This document shows positions 1 through 12,500 of a DNA stretch of 64,000 bases, in pieces; the first letter of the stretch is position 1, and each line of letters opens with the position of its first letter. The DNA lies in NCBI GenBank assembly GCA_024345305.1, contig BRON01000001.1:186001-250000 (forward strand), given 5' to 3'. The notes beneath the pieces were generated by a model, which saw nothing but the letters and a program-made list of their open reading frames with translations, was not told the DNA's origin and made no database searches. The stretch comes from Mrakia gelida (taxonomy: Eukaryota; Basidiomycota; Tremellomycetes; Cystofilobasidiales; Mrakiaceae). The position numbers were made by a program, and so were the translations under genes.

Positions 1-1668
1 ACTACACCCACGGCTCCGACGTCCTCCAAGCGACCTACTCCTTCCTCGTCGCTCTCGGAGTCGCACCACCCATCTCTATCCTCCTCGGAACCAAGGGAAC
101 GAGACTCGCTCAGCCTTGGAAACGACCCGCGACGACGCACGGACGAGCAGCCGAGGTGCTTCGACCTCAGGACGTGTTGACCCTCATGATCGCTGCGATC
201 GGACACGATGGTGCTCATCCTGGGTTGAGTAATGCTTTCTTGGTGAGTGTCCACGAGTCGCCCTTCCTCAAACCCGATTCGCTCGACTCTCGTTGATGTT
301 CGATCTGACCGACCGACCTTCGCCTTCTTTCTCGTTTCGAACTCCCTCCCAGAAAAACGCCAAAGCCCCCCTCTCCCAAGTCTACGAAGACAAATCCGCT
401 CTCGAACACCTCCACTGCATCCTCGTCGTCAGCCTGCTCAAGAAACACGGCTTCGGATGGCTGTTCGGTCCCTCCAACGATCCAGCAGACAACCTCGATC
501 AAACCTCTCCTGCCTTCCATCCTCTTCCTCCCCTCGCCACCCAGGCCAAAACCACCCGAGCGGCGATCGTCGACTTCAGGAAACTGCTGTTCGGGACGAT
601 CCTCGCGACGGACATGAGCATGCATTTCAGTTGGATGAGCAGTTTGGTGGAGATGGGGGAGCATCATGGAGCGGGAGGAGTTGGGTTGGATGGGTTGAGT
701 TTAAGTGAAGGAGCAAAGGAGAGGCAGGCGGGGAAGGATAGGTTGATGGTGCTGCAGGCGTTGATGAAGTGTGCGGATATCAGTAATCCTGTGAGTGGTC
801 TCTCTTGCACCATTTTGGTCGCTTTTCGAGTTCGAGTTCGAGCTCGAGCTCGACGCGTCTCGTCCTTCGAAGCTCCTCGCTCACTCTATTCTTGCGCTTT
901 CGATCCGCTTCGTCGCAGGCTCGACCCGTGGAGATCTCAGAGTACTGGTCCTCGGCTCTCCTCGACGAGTGGCATCATCAAGCTACCCTCGAGATCGGAC
1001 TCGCTCTTCCCGTCTCGGTCGTCAAGCACGCCGACGCTGGTCTGCAAGCTAAAGGTCAGATCGCCTTCCAGGATCTCTTCGTCGCTCCTCTGTTTGATGC
1101 TACCGCTGTGGTCATGCCAGGTTAGTCCGAACTTCTACACCTCTTCTCCTCTCCCTCGTTGTCGTCGCGCCAGCTCAAGCTCATTTCCTCTTCCCCTTCT
1201 TCCTTTTCCTCGACGACCTCAGAGCTCTCCCCCTTCGCCGAACAATGCTCCTCCAACCGAGCTCTCTGGTTCGAACGTCTCTCCAAACTCACCGCTCCCG
1301 ACGCAACCTCCAAACCTCGCTCTCGACTCTCCCCAACCGAATCAGCTCCTCCTCACCCCGACGAGGACGTCGCTCCCGACTTCCCCATCCCCTGCCCCAT
1401 GAACTCAAGATACAGGAGTCTCTTCCCTCTCTTCCTCCCTCCTGCACTCATCGCTCTTCCTCCAAGCCCGTCGCACAACCACGAGTCGTTCGGGAACGAG
1501 ATCAGCGGGAACGGGAACGGGAAGGTTGGAGGAGGAACAACTCACCACCACGAGCATCTTCCGCATAGGGAGTTGTCGGCGACTTCGTTGGCTGGTGCGA
1601 GGGGAGGTGCGGCGGAGGGAGGGTTGAAGGTCGCTTATGCTTCAGGGGAGGAGGCAAAGAGGCGATGA
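1..1668 (+). CDS. 3',5'-cyclic-nucleotide phosphodiesterase (class I, PDE2-like), 5' truncated by window edge
   Basis: Hydrolyses cAMP/cGMP to the 5'-nucleotide and so damps PKA signalling. The window opens inside the HD catalytic domain. Residues read HDGAHPGLSN, which fits the class I metal signature HDxxHxxxxN, followed by NAFL. Later blocks LLFGTILATDMSMHF, LMKCADISNPARP and EISEYWSSALLDEW are the usual second metal-binding (T-D, H-D-like K-C-A-D-I-S-N-P) and C-terminal helices. Exons are 1-242, 353-790, 919-1120 and 1223-1668, all joined in frame by GT-AG introns. The C-terminal tail after the HD domain (last ~110 residues) is low complexity, rich in S, P, H and G. The N-terminus lies outside the window. 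Family assignment is confident; cAMP specificity is inferred from fungal PDE2. Confidence 0.9.
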
Positions 1669-2421
1669 GGTGCGTTCGTCGTTGCTATTCCTTCGTTCGC
1701 TCTTTGCTTCCTTCCTTCCTCTCGTTCATATCCTTGTTTTTGCAGAACCCACCTCTCCCTCTCTACTCACCCACCCTTATACTCCACACTCTCCCTCTGG
1801 TTCTCGCTCCCTGTTGTTTCTCCATCGCTCCCCTTCCCCTTAAGCTCCGTTCGTCTTTTCGACGCGACGCAACTCGCACCCTCCCTTCCCCCCACCCTAT
1901 TTATCCACACGTACACACCTCAACCCGGTCTCTACACAGCATCATCGTTATTTTTTATCCCCTTTCCGTCGCTCTTTCTATCGCGTCCCTCGCTCGTTTC
2001 CCAAAGCCACTCCTGCTTTTTGCTTCGTTCCGCTTCCTTTCGTTTCTTCTCTTATCTCAACCACGCTCCTGCTTTTATATACGTAATGCGCTTGCTGTTT
2101 TCTGTTTTCCGTACTCGTACTGGGGTGGGAAAAAGAGGGGAGGGAGAGATGGAGGGACAGGGAAACGGAGCTCGACGCGTCGTCCATCTCGCGCGGTGAG
2201 CGCCCGTTCGTTGCTCCGCTTTGCTTTGCTTCACCTCGTCTCGCATAGAACTGACTTTGCCCACGAGCTATGCCTGATACTTAATCAGAGCTTCACAAAG
2301 CTTTTCGCAGAGCAAATCAGCGCGGTCGAGCGGATCGTTTGGTCCGAAACGTTGAGCTTCGTTCTTTGTCCTCCCCCCCTCACCAACTCGCAAGCTCGAC
2401 CGCCTCCGAACTCGAAACGAC
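1669..2421. other. Intergenic/promoter region between PDE and PNPOx-like gene
   Basis: No supported gene. It is pyrimidine-rich and should hold the 3' end of the PDE transcript and the promoter/5' leader of the gene starting at 2422. There is a TATATA at 2076-2081 and a GACGCGTC palindrome at 2174-2181. Confidence 0.5.
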
Positions 2422-3882
2422 ATGGGAATCTTCTACGACGAGATACCTTCGAAGCCAGATCTTGCTGGGTGGATTGAGAAACAGAGTGAGTGAATAAGAA
2501 CCGACGGAGCGAAGGGCGAAGACTGTTGAGCTCGAGCTTCCCTTCCTTCCCTCGTTGTTGAAGCTCGCCTACTTACTCCTCCTATGGCTCTTCCCCGTCT
2601 TCAAAGATCTTCTTCGTCGGAACAGCTCCTCTCTCGTACGTCTTCCCAGCGTATGCGCTTTTTCGAGGGGGACGCCAGAGTAGTGGGACAATCCCACCCT
2701 CCAGTGCCTCCGAAGCTCGAGCTCACCTCGCTCCCTCCCTCCCTTTCGCCCTCCCTCTGCTTTCATTCCTCCCACAGCCAACGGGAACGTCAACATCTCT
2801 CCCAAAGGGACCGTAGGATCCTTTCATATCACCGACTCGAAACATGTCTGGTGTAAGCTCTTCCCTTTGGTGCTCTCTCGTGGCCTATGAAGACGAGCTC
2901 GCGAGCTGAACTCTGAACTCTCCGACGATCTTCCGTTCCCTTCTTGTTCTTTCAGACGAGGATCTCACTGGATCAGGCTCAGAGACCATTGATCACATTG
3001 AAGAGAACGAGAGGATCACGATCATGTTCACTGCTTTCGAGGTGAGTTCTGCCCTTTTCGTCGAGCAAGCGAAGCAGGGGAGCGAATTGACCGACGCGAC
3101 GCGTTTCTTTTCTTTTCTCGCTTGTCTCAGGGCCCTCCTCGGATCGTGCGTCTCTTCGGCAAGGGGAAATCTTACTTCCGAGGCTCTTGGGAGTATGATT
3201 CCTACCTCCCTGAGTCCGGGGGAAGGATGCCTGGCTCGAGAGCCGTCGTCGTCGTCGAGGTTGCCCGATGCTCGTCGACTTGTGGGTTCTCGATCCCATT
3301 TATGGAGTACTTGAGGGAGAGGTACGTTCGCGATCTACAATTCTTATCTCTCGAAGTATCGCTCACCTCGTCTCACGTCTCGCTTTCGTCAGAGACTCCC
3401 TCGACCGTTGGGCAGCGAAGAAAGAGGTCGATACCGATTTCTCAATGCCCTTGATCCTTCCTTCACCAAACAACGAGGACGACGAGGACAACGACTCTTC
3501 CTTAGGGCCACCACCGGCGAGCAAGAACGATCTTCGAGTCTACTGGGCGACGGACAACTCCCACTCCATCGACGGTCTCCCATCCATCGGCACTTTCTTC
3601 ACCGACCCAACCACCCGATCCTCCTCCTCCTCTTCCCTACCCAAAGCCTGCTCCGACTCTTCCCCTTCACCTCGTAGAACATCATCTCGAATACCCTCCC
3701 TCAACTCGATACTGTCGCATGCAGCGGTCGGAGGAGTCGTGGGTGGGCCTGTTTACGGTTGGGAAGAAGGGTGGATCGACGTGAAGATGGCTGTTGGGTT
3801 GGTTGGAGCGACGGGAGCTTGGGTAGTAGTATTGTTGCTTGGAGTGCCGGTTCCCGCTCCGTGTTGCGCGATGGGGATATGA
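2422..3882 (+). CDS. Pyridoxamine 5'-phosphate oxidase-family FMN-binding split-barrel protein
   Basis: A fungal PNPOx-like flavoprotein; the true substrate of this family is not established. Exon 1 encodes MGIFYDEIPSKPDLAGWIEKQ, the usual family start, then (K)IFFVGTAPLS, NGNVNISPKG, HVWYEDLTGSG, ERITIMFTAFEGPPRIVRLFG and SRAVVVVEV, all in family order. Exons: 2422-2485, about 2605-2635, 2778-2852, 2956-3041, 3131-3321 and 3393-3882. Exon 2 is the weak point. The conserved frame needs two more bases at its 5' end and one fewer at its 3' end than the nearest GT-AG sites give, so there is a non-canonical splice or a small indel there. The last exon adds about 160 residues beyond the core, ending in a hydrophobic stretch (VGLVGATGAWVVVLLLGV) that may be a C-terminal membrane tail. 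Confidence 0.8.
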
Positions 3883-4345
3883 AGAAGGAGGGAAGAGAGT
3901 AGAGACGGCTGGAGACGACGCGACGGGACGATATCCTCCGTTTGATTCTGCTAGCTGGCTAGTGCTCAGCTTGAGGTCAAGCTAGGATCCACAGCTATCA
4001 TACAAGTTCGCTTTCTCTCTCTTGCACGGGAGCGAAGATCCGACGAGGAGGAAAGACCTCGTTGAGTTTCGCTTCGCCTGTTTGCGACGCGTTTTCGTTT
4101 CGTCTTTCCTTTCTTCCTCCTCTGCTCCGTAAGCCATGCGTCTCTCTACATGAAACACCCGTTTTGACAGCGTCGGAGGATCTCGCTTCCGTCCTTCGCC
4201 TGTTAGCTGACACTTCCACCGGTCGAATATCCAGAACTTGGAGGCCCTCCACCTCAAGGTTTAAACCTCCACCCTCCTCTTCTCTCCTTCAAAAGATGAC
4301 TGTTAGCCTCTAACTACAGCACCTACAACACAACAATTCACTTCG
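3883..4345. other. Intergenic/promoter region upstream of SDR gene
   Basis: No gene supported. It holds the 3' end of the flavoprotein gene and the leader of the gene at 4346. A pyrimidine-rich stretch precedes the ATG. Confidence 0.45.
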
Positions 4346-6319
4346 ATGCCCACCTCTCTTGCTCTCCTCCCCTCTCGCGGATCTAAGGTACGTCGACGTG
4401 TTGTGATGGAAAGCGCGTCGGTCTTTCCTCGAAGTTCGACCCCCCGCTCTCTCTCGCGTTTTGGACGCTGATTTCCTTCAACCCGCTTCGTCTCCTTCCC
4501 TCAATTCTAGATCCTTCTCACCGGAGCTTCAGGATTCGTCGCCGTGCACGTAGCTTCTCAGCTTCTCAAGGATGGGTTCGTTGTCGTCGGGACCGTTCGC
4601 TCGAAGGCAAAGGCAAGCGTCTTTCTCCCACTTTTCTTCTATCCTTTCCCTTGGATCTGACTTTCGATTCCCTCGTCCTTCTTCAGGGAAACTACCTCAT
4701 GGACATGTTCAAGGAGAAGCGTGAGCTTTCGCTTTTCGTTCAAACTCTCGACGCTCGTGTCTTCGTCGCCGCGTCGGGCTGACTCTCCTCCTCTTTCTCC
4801 TTTGAAGCCTTCTCCTACGTCATTGTCGAAGACATTGGGAAGCCTGATGCTTTCGACGAAGCTGTGAAGGGCGTCGAGGGAGTTGTTCACACTGTGCGTC
4901 GTCGCGTTCTTCTCGTCTGTTTCTCATTCTTTCACCTAACTGATCGGCCGACTCCATCTCTCGACTCTTCCTTCAGGCCTCACCTTTCCATTGGAACGCT
5001 TCCAACCTCGAGGAGCTCACCGAGCCAGCTATCAACGGAACGGTTGGGATTTTGAGGTCGGTCGCGAAGAACGGTTCGAGCGTTCGACGAGTCGTCATGT
5101 GCGTAAACTCTCTTCTTTCCTTTATTCTCCTCTGCTAGAGTGGCCGAACTGAATGTTGCGTCTTCTTCTGACTCCATCTATCTCGATCTTTCTCTCGTCC
5201 CTTCATCTAGCACTTCGTCCTGCGCGTCCGTCGAAGGTCCATTCTCAGGTCGAGCTCCTCCCTACACTCTCACCGAAGAAGACTGGAACCTGACCTCCGT
5301 CCCCATATGTGAGAAGGATGGAGATAAGGCGAACAAGATTGTTATGTACTGCGGTGAGTGAGCTTGAAACGAGACAAGACGACGCGGCTTTCAGGGACCT
5401 CGACTGACCTCGCCTTTTCCACCATTTCTTTCTCGCAGCCTCCAAAGTTCTCGCTGAACGAGCTGCCTGGAAGTTCCTGGAGGACGAGAAGCCTTCTTTC
5501 GACCTTGCCGTGATCAACCGTGAGTTAAATCGAGCCATCAAACGAGACAAGGAAGCAAAAGAATCAGGCTCTGTGCTCACGCGTCCCTTCTTCCCTCTTC
5601 CCACACAGCTCCTTTCATCTTCGGAGTACGTTCACCACCCCTTCAAAGCAATAATTAGAGTCATACCGCTCTACACCGCTGATGCTCATCTTTTCTCTCC
5701 TGGCCTCGTCTCAGCCCATCGCTCATCAGGTGGACTCGGAGGCGTCGTTGAACACCAGCGTCGGAGTTTTCAACTCAGTCGCTAAGGGGGAGAAGTCCGA
5801 GGAAGATCTTCCCGGTTTCATGGGAAGCTGGGTCGACGTCAGAGATGGCGAGTCTAGTCTCTTAGTAATCAGCGCTCGAGAATGCAACCCGTGACAGATG
5901 TTGACCGCGCTTCTTTTCTACTTCTGCAGTCGCCTTCGCCCACTCCAAAGCCCTTTTGGTCCCCGAAGCCGGATCTCAGAGGTTCATCGTTTCCGGTGGA
6001 GAGTTCTGCGTTCAAGGTACGAGCCAAATCCAGCGCGGAACTCAAAACGCGAAACGACGCGTCGAGCTCAACCTTTCTCTGACCCCTCGTCTCGCTCCTC
6101 TCGTCCCCTCCAGATATCACCGATTTCCTTCACGCGAACCATCCCTCCCTTCCAAACATCCCTCATGGTCAACCTGGAGGAGCCGAGGCTGCTCTCGATC
6201 CCAAGAAGAGCGTTCATTCGGCGGGCGATAAGGCGGCTCGGGTTTTGGAAGTTCAGTACACCTCGAAGGACGCTTGCTTCAGGGACATGTACGAAAGCAT
6301 CAAAACTAAGGGGTTCTAG
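4346..6319 (+). CDS. NAD(P)-dependent extended SDR reductase (GRE2/dihydroflavonol-4-reductase-like)
   Basis: Extended short-chain reductase of the aldehyde/methylglyoxal reductase (AR_SDR) group, cytosolic, reducing carbonyls with NADPH; exact substrate unknown. Visible motifs: Rossmann ILLTGASGFVAVHV near residue 16, VVGTVRS (NADPH-favouring Arg after beta-2), VEGVVHTASPFHW, VVITSSCASVEGP with catalytic Ser, YCASKVLAE (YxxxK catalytic Tyr/Lys), and VINPPFIFGP. Eleven exons: 4346-4387, 4511-4612, 4687-4720, 4808-4893, 4977-5098, 5211-5353, 5439-5519, 5609-5625, 5715-5847, 5930-6016 and 6114-6319. The frame is kept only if the introns starting at 4613 and 5848 are GC-AG introns, and exon 8 is only 17 nt. 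The stop is TAG at 6317-6319, 198 nt from the converging ABC transporter. Confidence 0.92.
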
Positions 6320-6516
6320 AACTCTGATTTGACGCTTGCTTCGAGTCTCAGTTGAGGAGGCGAGCGGGAAAGGGAGGAAAGGTCAAGGGTGTATGTCTTG
6401 AGAACGAGCAGCACTAGCACGGATGCAAATTAAGACGGGAACGGAGTCAAAGAGAGTAATGGGACGGTCAAAAAGATGCAACGAGAGTGATGAGAGGGGT
6501 GAGGCGCGCAGAGGGA

Positions 6517-9500
6517 CTATCGCTTCGAGTAACGAAGGAATCGAGACGCGACGAGGGTAACGAGGATGTTGAAGACGACGAAGGCAATGAAGATACCTGC
6601 GCGAAAGAGTGTCGAGAGCGCAAATGAAGATGGTAGTCAGAAACAATTGACGAAAGACGAGAGGGCGAAGAAGAAAAGGAGAGATGTTGCAGACTCACCG
6701 AGGTCCCTCCATCTGTTGTTGAAGTTGATTCCCAGCGCGCCGTAGAATTCTGAGAAGGAATTTCAAGGTCAGATTCGACTAGAGTGGCGTCTCTACTGGA
6801 AGCTCGAGCTGCACTCACCATCTCCGACGGCGTAGGGGCAGAACTCGCAATTCGTCGAACCTTCGGACGAGCTCGTCGAGAGGTATCCACCGACCTGGGA
6901 GACGAGAGCGGACGAAGCGAGATGGAAGGCGAAGAGTCAGTCTCGCTTATGCATCCAATCAAACCAAAGTGATGGGACTGACGGCGCTCATGTAAGGAGC
7001 GGCCCACTGAGCGCAAGTCTGGCCAGACGGAGCGTCGAAGATCTTGAATTCGCTTTGCAGGCATTCGACTTTGAGGTCGTGAAGCTCCGTCGATACGAGA
7101 CCACCGATGAGACCTGAATGTGCAAAGATACGCTCGGGTCAGCGACGGTCATCGAGACCGAGCGAGATCGAAGCGACGAACGAGTGAACGGATCGAGATT
7201 CCACCTGCGAGCGAGAAAAGAAAGGTCAGCGGCGCCAAACACCCTTCAGAAACGTAGGCGATATACATACATCCAGCCTCTCCAGAACTTGGGAAGCTGC
7301 GGGTTTGGGACTGCGACGAGGGAGGGAGAACGAGATCAGCACACGAGACGCGCTGAGATGGTTCTTGCTCCCTCCTTTCGAAATTCCTCTGGGTGAAACG
7401 ACGCACTGGTGACTCCGCAGAACAACGAGAAGATGATCATCAGGAAGGGAGTTGCGAGCGACGAGACCATGATGGATGGCGAGAGAGCGGCGATGGCCTT
7501 TGATGGAACGAAGGTAGGCGGGTCGACGGAGTGAGTCAGTCAGTCGAAGTTGCGATGGAAGGTAACGAGAAGAACTCACCTGTCCCAAAGTCACAGCGAA
7601 CATCTCGACGACCAGCACCATAAAGAGATGAAAACCAGCTCTGGACGAGTCCGTTTGAAACCCGATCGGGTAGTAGAAGAGAAGGAAGAAACACACGCCG
7701 CTGGATGGACGCGTTGGAGGTCGAGAAGAAAAGCGTGAGTCCAGCTAAGAGGAAGGGGAGAAGGAGAAGATGGCTACGACGTACCAGAGGATGGATAAGG
7801 GCATCTCGGAGATAAGCTGTCCAACGGCGAAGCAGGTTGATCCAAACATGCGCGACGAGTTCTCGCGATTGAAGATCTGGAAGCGAGGATCGAGATTTGC
7901 GAAGGTCAGCTTTCGAAGTCTCGTTGACCGACTCACGGTGGACTCACTTCTCTGGACATGATGTACATCGGCCCAACGGTAGCCATGACCCTGCGAAGAT
8001 GAATGAAGAAGGTTCAGAGGGCGTCGTTGTCGTCGCGGAAAATGGGAAACGATCCGCGTCGCTAGAACGAGGAGGAGAGCTGAGCAGAGCCGAGAGCACA
8101 TACAGTGCTGGGAGAATCGTTACGATGAAGAGCGCGAAGACACGATACTGCATATCTTGGACGCTGTTGCCGAGGTTGAGGAACGTCAATGATGTTACGA
8201 GGGCGAAGGCGAGATGACTGAGTTCAGACGAGAAACGCTCGGTCAGTAACTGCTCGAGGTGGTAGTGGATAGGCTCGAGGACGGACCTGAAGAGACGAGT
8301 GTAGCCGTAGTCCGGGTTTCTCCACATTCCGAGCAAGGATCTCTTGACGATCGTAGACATCTGGAAAGAGAAGGGCGTCGCGTATTCGAGGGCAGCTTCC
8401 TCGTCGAAGTCCTCTTCTTTAGCGAGAGCGTTGGCGTTGAGTGCTGAGATCTCCCTCTGGATGGGAGACAGGGAGCCGGAATAAGGAAGAGGTCAGAAGG
8501 GAGAGAGGAAGAGGTTCAACGGACGCAGGTAAAAGCGACAAACCTGGACTTCAGCGAGTTCGGGACTAGATCTCCACTTCTCTCCCCAGTCTCCCCCTCC
8601 CATTCGCTTGGAAGATCCAGCACCAATCGCTTCCAGCATGAACTCGGCAGGGTTGCTACAGCACAGAGGGATGGTGAAGTAAGAGGGAGGGAGCGAAGGG
8701 CAAAGCTCAAGTCAGAAGCGACGCGTCAAACGAACGAGGGCAAAGGAGCAAGCACTCACGCGTTCGGGGGACAAGGAGCTCCGTTCCTCTCGAGGTACGC
8801 CGTTAGGACGTGAGAGTCCTTCCCGACATCTCCGAAGTATACAGTCTGCGCGAGGAAGAGAAGAGCTGATCAGTTCGAGTCTCATTCGAATCACTTCAAC
8901 TTCGAGAGTGCTCACCTCTCCACCCTTCTGGAGCAAGAGCAGTCGATCGAAGTTCTCGAATAAGAGAGCGTTGGGTTGATGGATCGTGCAGAGAATCGAT
9001 TGACCCTGATTTGCGAGAAGGGAGGGGAGGAAGAGGTGGTCAGCTTGACCCGTCGATTTCATCGTTCAGTCCTCGGTCCAGAGATAGATACTCGACTCAC
9101 AGCCGCAGCGAGCTTCTTGAGGAATCGGATGACGTTCTGATAGATAGCAGGAGGAACAGCCAGTCAGCAGGCGACGCGACGACGGCGAGAGATCGACGAA
9201 ACACTCAAGAAGGCAGACTGTCCGTCGAGACCTGGACGAAAACAGAAAGACGAGGTCAGCCTCGGCGAGATACCACTGGGGCGCAAAGGAATAACGCACC
9301 CGAGGTAGGCTCATCCAAGAAGAGGAGAAGCTGGGGCTTGGCGGCGAGTTCGACTCCGCTGAGGAAGGGGAGAAGGGGAGAAAGGTCAGTCTGAGGGTAC
9401 CGTTCGAGAGGCGAGCGACGGGAAGCGAGACGCACATAGTAAGACGCTTCCTAGCCTCAACTGAGAGACCGTAACCGGGGAATCCAATCATAGCGTCTGA

Positions 9501-12500
9501 AGAAGAAGAGTGTAGGTCAGCAAGGGCAAGGGAAGAGATGGCGAGACGAGACTCGGATTCACCAGCAAGATCCTCGAGCTCGAGCAGCTGAATGATCTCC
9601 TCGACGTAGGCGTCCTTCTCTTCCTTTGGTACTGAGAAGGGTTGTCGGAGATAAGCCGAGGTCCTGAAAGCTTCTCGGACGGTCGCCGTCCATTCGTGCA
9701 CGTCCTGCTGCTCAACATCTGTGAGGAGCGAGAAACGAATGGTCAGCCACGTCCTTCCCATTTCCCACCCCTCTGTCCCTCGTCGGAACTCACAAGCCGT
9801 CCCCCTCTGGAAGTCTACTCCTGGCTCTCGAGCGTTGATGAGCCTCGAGCCCCCGATCACTCCGGTGGTCTTGCGACCGGCGAGGACGTCGAGAAGAGTT
9901 GCTGCGAGAGGGAGGAGACGAAAACGACGGTCAGCTCGAGAGGTCGACGCGAGGATCGAAGTATCACGCTTACTCTTTCCGGCTCCAGAAGCTCCCATAA
10001 GGGCCGTGAGGGTTCCGGGCTGCGTGAAGGAAAAGAAGAGAAGTCAGTTTCGAGGAAGTGACGCGTTCGGAGACTAGACGAGGGGTCAAAACTCGCCTTG
10101 CAAAATCCGCTGATGTCAGTCAAGAGCTGTCTGTGGCCTCCGGGGACGGTGACGGTATAATCCAAGTTCTCCCAGGTGAATGGCTTTCCCGAGGTCGTGA
10201 GCTGTGGTCAAGGCAGCGAGGAAAGAGCGAAGGTCAGTCCAGCGAAGCAAAGTCAACGGTGAGGATCGAAGCGACGGCACGACGAGACGCTGTCAGAATT
10301 GTACCTTGGAGAGATCCTGCTGGATCAGACCTCGACGGGATGCCTGCTTGTTCTCTTGAAGTCTCTCGTTGAGGATTTTGAGCTCCTTGTCCTCCTTCGC
10401 GAAAACGGTGATGGCGACAGGAGTTCTTCCTTGGGCGAGGAACTCGATGGCGAGGACTTGCATGATGACGAAACCGATCAAGAAGGCAAAGAGGATCTGA
10501 AAAAAAAGGGAAGAAGAGAGGGAAGAGGGACGAGGTCAGGCGAGAGTGTTCGGAGAAGAAAGCGCGTCGTTCGCCATCAAGCCGTCGACTCACACCCAGG
10601 TTCCTCCAGAGATCCTTGACTTCGTATCCAAAGGATGCTAGGATATAGTCGCTCCCTGAACGAGCGGAATGAAGAACAGTCAGCTCGGTTAGAACTTCGG
10701 AGGAGGAAGAACTCGACGCGACGCACCCTGAACTCGTGATTCTCCAGCGCGGGCTCCGAAGACGTTACAGAGAGCCGTGTTGGGAGAGTATCCGTCAAGA
10801 GTATCAGGGTACGAAGAGAGAAGTCCTCCAGCGTTTCCAGGCTGGAAAAGAGGCAAGTGGAACGATCAGTCCAGTTTTCGACGTGGTCGAACAAGGCGGA
10901 AAACTTACGACGACATAGGCACCATCGCAGGAGAGGGAGATGTTCTTGAACTCGTTGATCATGAGCGACGTGAATCCGTACGAGAGTGGGTTGATGTAAA
11001 CGATCCAGAAAAGCCTGAGGGGAAGAAAGGTCAGAGTTCGACCCGACGTCCTTCTCGACTTGCGACTTGACGTACCATCGTTTCATCGCCCGCTCGGGAA
11101 TCATGTAGCCACTGTAGAGGACCTGCGAGATGAAAAGAAAAGCAAGGGATCAGTACAAATTCTAGCCCAGCGGAAACGAGACGAGGACAGGGCGAGGAAG
11201 AAGAGGGCGAGGAGACGAAGACTTACGATGCAGCTCATCAACACCGCCGCGAGTCGACTGATCGGTTCGATAGAGACGGTCAGCGGAGGCTCTCCTGGAG
11301 TCAATCAGAGATGCAAACTCACGCAGCTACGTTGAAGTCCTTCGTGACGGTTCCGATGACTCTGAAGAACCCGGCCATGACCTGTAAACGAGAGGAAAAG
11401 CAGGTCAGCGAGGTCCCTCTCTCACCCCGCCAGCTCTTCCGAAAATGGATCACTTCGAGAGCGGGGCGCGAAGAACGAGCATCGAAGGAGAGTAATGAGC
11501 TCACGAGGAAGGTAAGATAACAGAAGAGGAAGAAGGTGAAGAAGGCGCCAGCGGAACGATGGAGGCCGGAGAGGAAGTAGATGATGATGCTGAAGAGGAA
11601 GTTCTTGAGCGCTGAGAAGGGGATCTCGGCGAGGTTGGCGGCGCAGGCCCAAGCTCCAGGTCGATAGAAGGAGTAGTTGACTTGCTTGAACCTGGAGAAA
11701 ACGGATCGGACAAAAGGAAATGAGTCGACGTGGCTTCGTCGCGTTCTCCCTGCTTTCTTCCTCTCGACCTCTACCTTCTCTCTCCTCTTTTCACCTCCCC
11801 GATCTTGTGGCGGTAACTCACAGAATTGGCCGTCCCATCATGAAGTTCGGAAGCTCGCTGAAGGAGTTGAGAGCGTTGAAGAGGAGCTGGAAGAAGCGGA
11901 CCAACGAGATTGAAGGTCAGCACAGTTCTCGACCGCTTCGCGTCGCCCCTTTCGACTCACCCCGATGAAGATCACACCGCCTCGAGTAAATCCTCCGCCA
12001 GCCGAGGTTGGGAGCTCGAAGAAGACCGTTCCAGTGATGAGCGCGATCCCGATGGCAGTGATGAAACCCGTTGCGAGACCAAACGTGTCCTGCTTCGTGA
12101 GAAGGAACTGTCGCTTCGTCAACGCCCAAACTTGAGTTCCGAACGCGACGGTGTACTTTGACTTCTTGCTGACTCCCTTCCTCTTGTCCTCGAGAACAGC
12201 ATCGACGAAGTTCTGGGTTGGAGTCGAGTTCTCGGCGATGGACTTGAGGTAGCTCTCCCTATCGGCGGACACGAGCTTATAGGTTTCGGAGGCTCGGTAA
12301 GCATCGGCGAGGGAAGCAGCGGTAGAGGGGACGGACTGGAGAGAGACGGAAGGCAAAACGAAGGCGAAGGAAGGGCGGACGAGAGGAGTCAGCAGAACGA
12401 CCGGCGTTGCAGAGTAAAGAAAGGCAGAGACGAACATTTTCGTCCTTCCCGTCGGCGAACTGTCGCTCGTTCGGATCGGTACATCCAGAGAGGTAGTCGG

